Under the pieces are notes generated by a model. The model worked only from the letters and a program-made list of their open reading frames with translations. It was not told the DNA's origin and ran no database searches. A program made the translations under genes and the position numbers. A stretch of DNA of 8,686 nt from Candidatus Alistipes excrementipullorum (GTDB taxonomy: Bacteria > Bacteroidota > Bacteroidia > Bacteroidales > Rikenellaceae): positions 1 to 8,686 of the forward strand of contig DXGW01000109.1 of the NCBI GenBank assembly GCA_019113665.1, in the 5' to 3' direction. Shown one piece after another: positions 7,031 to 8,686 of the stretch (the stretch's first letter is position 1; each line of letters starts with the position of its first letter).

Positions 7031-8098
7031 ATGAAAATCACGGTCATAGGCGCAGGAAACGGCGGTCAGGCAATGGCTGCCCACCTGTCGATGCTCGGAC
7101 ACGAGGTCACGCTCCATACCCGCAACGAGGTCAAGGCCAAAGTCCTGCGGGCTATCGGCGGCATAAGGCTCGTCGGACGCATAAACGGTACGGGATACGT
7201 GTCGCGGTACACCTCCGACATGGCCGAGGCCGTCACCGGCGCCGAAATCATAATGATCACGACAGTCGCCAACGCCCACCGCGACGTAGCGCTCAAGATG
7301 GCGCCGTATCTCAGCGACGGGCAGATTGTCGTACTCAACCCCGGCCGTACGGGCGGAGCCTTCGAATTCCGCCGCGCACTCGACGACTGCCGCTTCAGCA
7401 GACGCATATTCCTGGTCGAGGCCCAGACGCTCGTCTATGCCTGCCGGATAATCGAGGACGGGCTGGTCAATATCGTCGGTGTCAAGGAGAATGTCCTTGC
7501 GGCAGCCCTGCCCGCCGCCGACACGGACAAAGCCCTGAACCGCATAAGGGAGATATTCCCCTGCTTCCACCCGGCCCACAACGTTCTGGAGACAAGCCTC
7601 GAAAACATCGGGGCCGTATTCCACCCGAGCATCATACTCTTCAACGCCGCAGCCATCGAACGCGGCGAGAAGTTCTACTTCTACCGCGACATCACACAGG
7701 GCGTCGTGCGGTTCATCGAGCGCCTCGACGCCGAGCGCCTGGCCATAGGCCGCGCCTACGGGCTGACCCTGACTTCGGCGCGCGACTGGGTGTCGATGGC
7801 CTACGACCACATAATGGGCGACACGCTGCGTGAACGCATGTTCAACAACCCGGCATACTACGACATCACCGCCCCGACAACGCTCCGATGCCGGCAGCTG
7901 CTGGAAGACATACCCACGGGTTTCGTCCCGATGCTCGAATTCGGGCGCCTGGCCGGCGTGGAGACGCCGCTCATGGAGTCGCTGCTGCCGATATGCTCGA
8001 CACTGCTCGACGAGGACTTCAGGACGACGGGGCGCACGCTCGAAAAGATGGGACTCGGAGAAATGTCGTTCGAAACGCTGTTAAACAAGGTAAAATGA
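7031..8098 (+). CDS. NAD(P)-dependent octopine/nopaline dehydrogenase family protein
   Basis: Opine dehydrogenases reductively condense the amino group of an amino acid with a 2-oxo acid such as pyruvate or 2-oxoglutarate, making a secondary-amine dicarboxylate. This 355-aa protein has an N-terminal Rossmann fold with GAGNGG at 7-12, the strand end LHTRNE at 28-33, and the LNPGRTGGAFEF segment at 102-113 typical of the family. The C-terminal octopine-DH domain begins near 185; NIGAVFHP (192-199) supplies H198, the probable catalytic histidine, and acidic residues at D327 and D329 are candidates for its partner. DIPTGFVPMLEFGRLAGVETP (293-313) matches the conserved family segment. R31 after the second strand may favour NADPH, a weak inference. 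It follows the ligase gene by 2 bases and overlaps the next gene by 4. The substrates cannot be read from sequence; other secondary-amine or hydroxy-acid reductions remain possible. Confidence 0.88.
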   Translation: MKITVIGAGNGGQAMAAHLSMLGHEVTLHTRNEVKAKVLRAIGGIRLVGRINGTGYVSRYTSDMAEAVTGAEIIMITTVANAHRDVALKMAPYLSDGQIVVLNPGRTGGAFEFRRALDDCRFSRRIFLVEAQTLVYACRIIEDGLVNIVGVKENVLAAALPAADTDKALNRIREIFPCFHPAHNVLETSLENIGAVFHPSIILFNAAAIERGEKFYFYRDITQGVVRFIERLDAERLAIGRAYGLTLTSARDWVSMAYDHIMGDTLRERMFNNPAYYDITAPTTLRCRQLLEDIPTGFVPMLEFGRLAGVETPLMESLLPICSTLLDEDFRTTGRTLEKMGLGEMSFETLLNKVK

Positions 8099-8686
8099 AA
8101 GGACTCAGACACGACGCCGTATTCGGATTCGTCAAGCCATACATAGACGTCCACACGCTGGGCATCACCACGGCAATGAACCTGCTGCGCGACTGCGGCT
8201 ACCGCACCGTCATGGCCGGCGACGACGTGGCCGAAGCCGTTGTCGACCTGCGCAAGGTCAACAACTTCGGGCTGCTCCGCCACTGGATCGAGGAGCAGCG
8301 CATAACCGAACTCGGGTTCAGCTACCGTCTCGGGCCCGCCGAGGCGTGCGACTACTTCTGCAACATGTGGTACAGGCTCCGCGATGCCGGCATGATGTCG
8401 GAGAGCGGAGGCCTGATCGAAAAGATATTCTTCGCCGGGTTGCCCGACGCCTGCGACCTGGTCCGCCGCGAGCTCGGCGACGGCGTGCTCCTGTTCAAGG
8501 GCGACGAAACGCCGGTCGAGACACTCAGGCTCCTCGGCGTGCCCGAATCGGAACTTCCGCGTGACCTGGTGCAGACAAGCTCCTACGACAAGATGCGCAG
8601 GCAATTCGCCGAGGAGCTCATAGCTTCGGAGAAATACAGGCTCTGCCTGCCGCAGGACCATTACGGATACGAGGAATGCGGCACCG
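8095..8686 (+). CDS. Putative cobalamin-binding protein, N-terminal 197 residues (3' end outside window)
   Basis: The gene begins at ATG 8095 in an ATGA overlap with the dehydrogenase gene and runs off the right edge. I do not recognise the full family. Near the N-terminus FVKPYIDVHTLGITTAMNLL contains D18-V-H20-T-L-G23, an exact DxHxxG motif. In B12 enzymes with base-off/His-on binding, this His replaces dimethylbenzimidazole as the lower cobalt ligand. Downstream, ELGFSYRLG (72-80) may correspond to the second SxL motif, and KIFFAGLPDAC (110-120) to the third, Gly-Gly region, in the right order for the Rossmann-like B12 domain. The S76 spacing (52 residues after G23) is longer than the roughly 41 I recall for MetH and glutamate mutase, and the Gly-Gly is only Ala-Gly, so binding is plausible but not proven. 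From about 150 a new region begins and ends at the edge in HYGYEECGT, so a catalytic domain could follow. It may supply a mutase, methyl-transfer or radical-SAM partner function. Confidence 0.65.
   Translation, partial: MKGLRHDAVFGFVKPYIDVHTLGITTAMNLLRDCGYRTVMAGDDVAEAVVDLRKVNNFGLLRHWIEEQRITELGFSYRLGPAEACDYFCNMWYRLRDAGMMSESGGLIEKIFFAGLPDACDLVRRELGDGVLLFKGDETPVETLRLLGVPESELPRDLVQTSSYDKMRRQFAEELIASEKYRLCLPQDHYGYEECGT

Noticed and set aside
5679..7031. A 450-codon - strand frame opposite the ATP-grasp gene
   Set aside because: The + strand frame carries clear ATP-grasp motifs, whereas the antisense translation has none.
7858..8661. A 267-codon - strand frame opposite the dehydrogenase end and the B12-like gene
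   Set aside because: The + strand genes here are supported by motifs and ATGA coupling; the antisense product is low-complexity and crosses their junction.
1..8686. CRISPR arrays, insertion sequences, tRNA or rRNA genes
   Set aside because: I saw no regularly spaced repeats, transposase-like proteins, terminal inverted repeats or tRNA-like cloverleaf segments on either strand.

Overview
The window is about 8.7 kb of GC-rich, tightly packed bacterial chromosome. It probably comes from a high-GC member of the Bacteroidales, such as an Alistipes-like gut bacterium. Three things point there: promoter-like elements of the Bacteroides type (TTTG, about 20 bases, TAnnTTTG) in the only divergent intergenic region, no obvious Shine-Dalgarno sequences before the starts, and the gene families present. 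The assignment rests on sequence character and recalled families, not on a database search.

Layout. The left edge cuts into a + strand gene for an ABC-2 type exporter permease (2-1129). A perfect 11-bp hairpin (1153-1180) separates it from a convergent - strand ROK-family sugar kinase (1205-2212). The AT-rich gap 2213-2398 carries overlapping divergent promoters. To its right, six + strand genes run to the right edge: a short-chain polyprenyl diphosphate synthase (2399-3376), a U32-family protein (3376-4629), a DegT/DnrJ/EryC1 sugar aminotransferase (4687-5814), an ATP-grasp ligase (5811-7028), an octopine/nopaline-type dehydrogenase (7031-8098), and the first 197 codons of a protein with a cobalamin-binding DxHxxG motif (8095-8686, cut by the edge).

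How they fit. The first half is housekeeping: export, sugar phosphorylation, isoprenoid synthesis and RNA/iron-sulfur chemistry. The last four genes form a separate module. Three of the junctions are a 4-bp ATGA overlap, a 2-base gap and another ATGA overlap, which implies one translationally coupled unit. An aminotransferase resembling VioA (maker of dTDP-4-amino-4,6-dideoxyglucose), an amide-forming ligase, an opine-type reductive condensation enzyme and a possible B12 protein are not a combination I recognise as a described pathway. The best reading is a small biosynthetic operon that makes an opine-like acid and joins it to an amino sugar for a surface glycan, or makes a free opine-derived metabolite. 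This module is the most interesting part of the window. Its function is inference, and its right-hand part lies outside the window.
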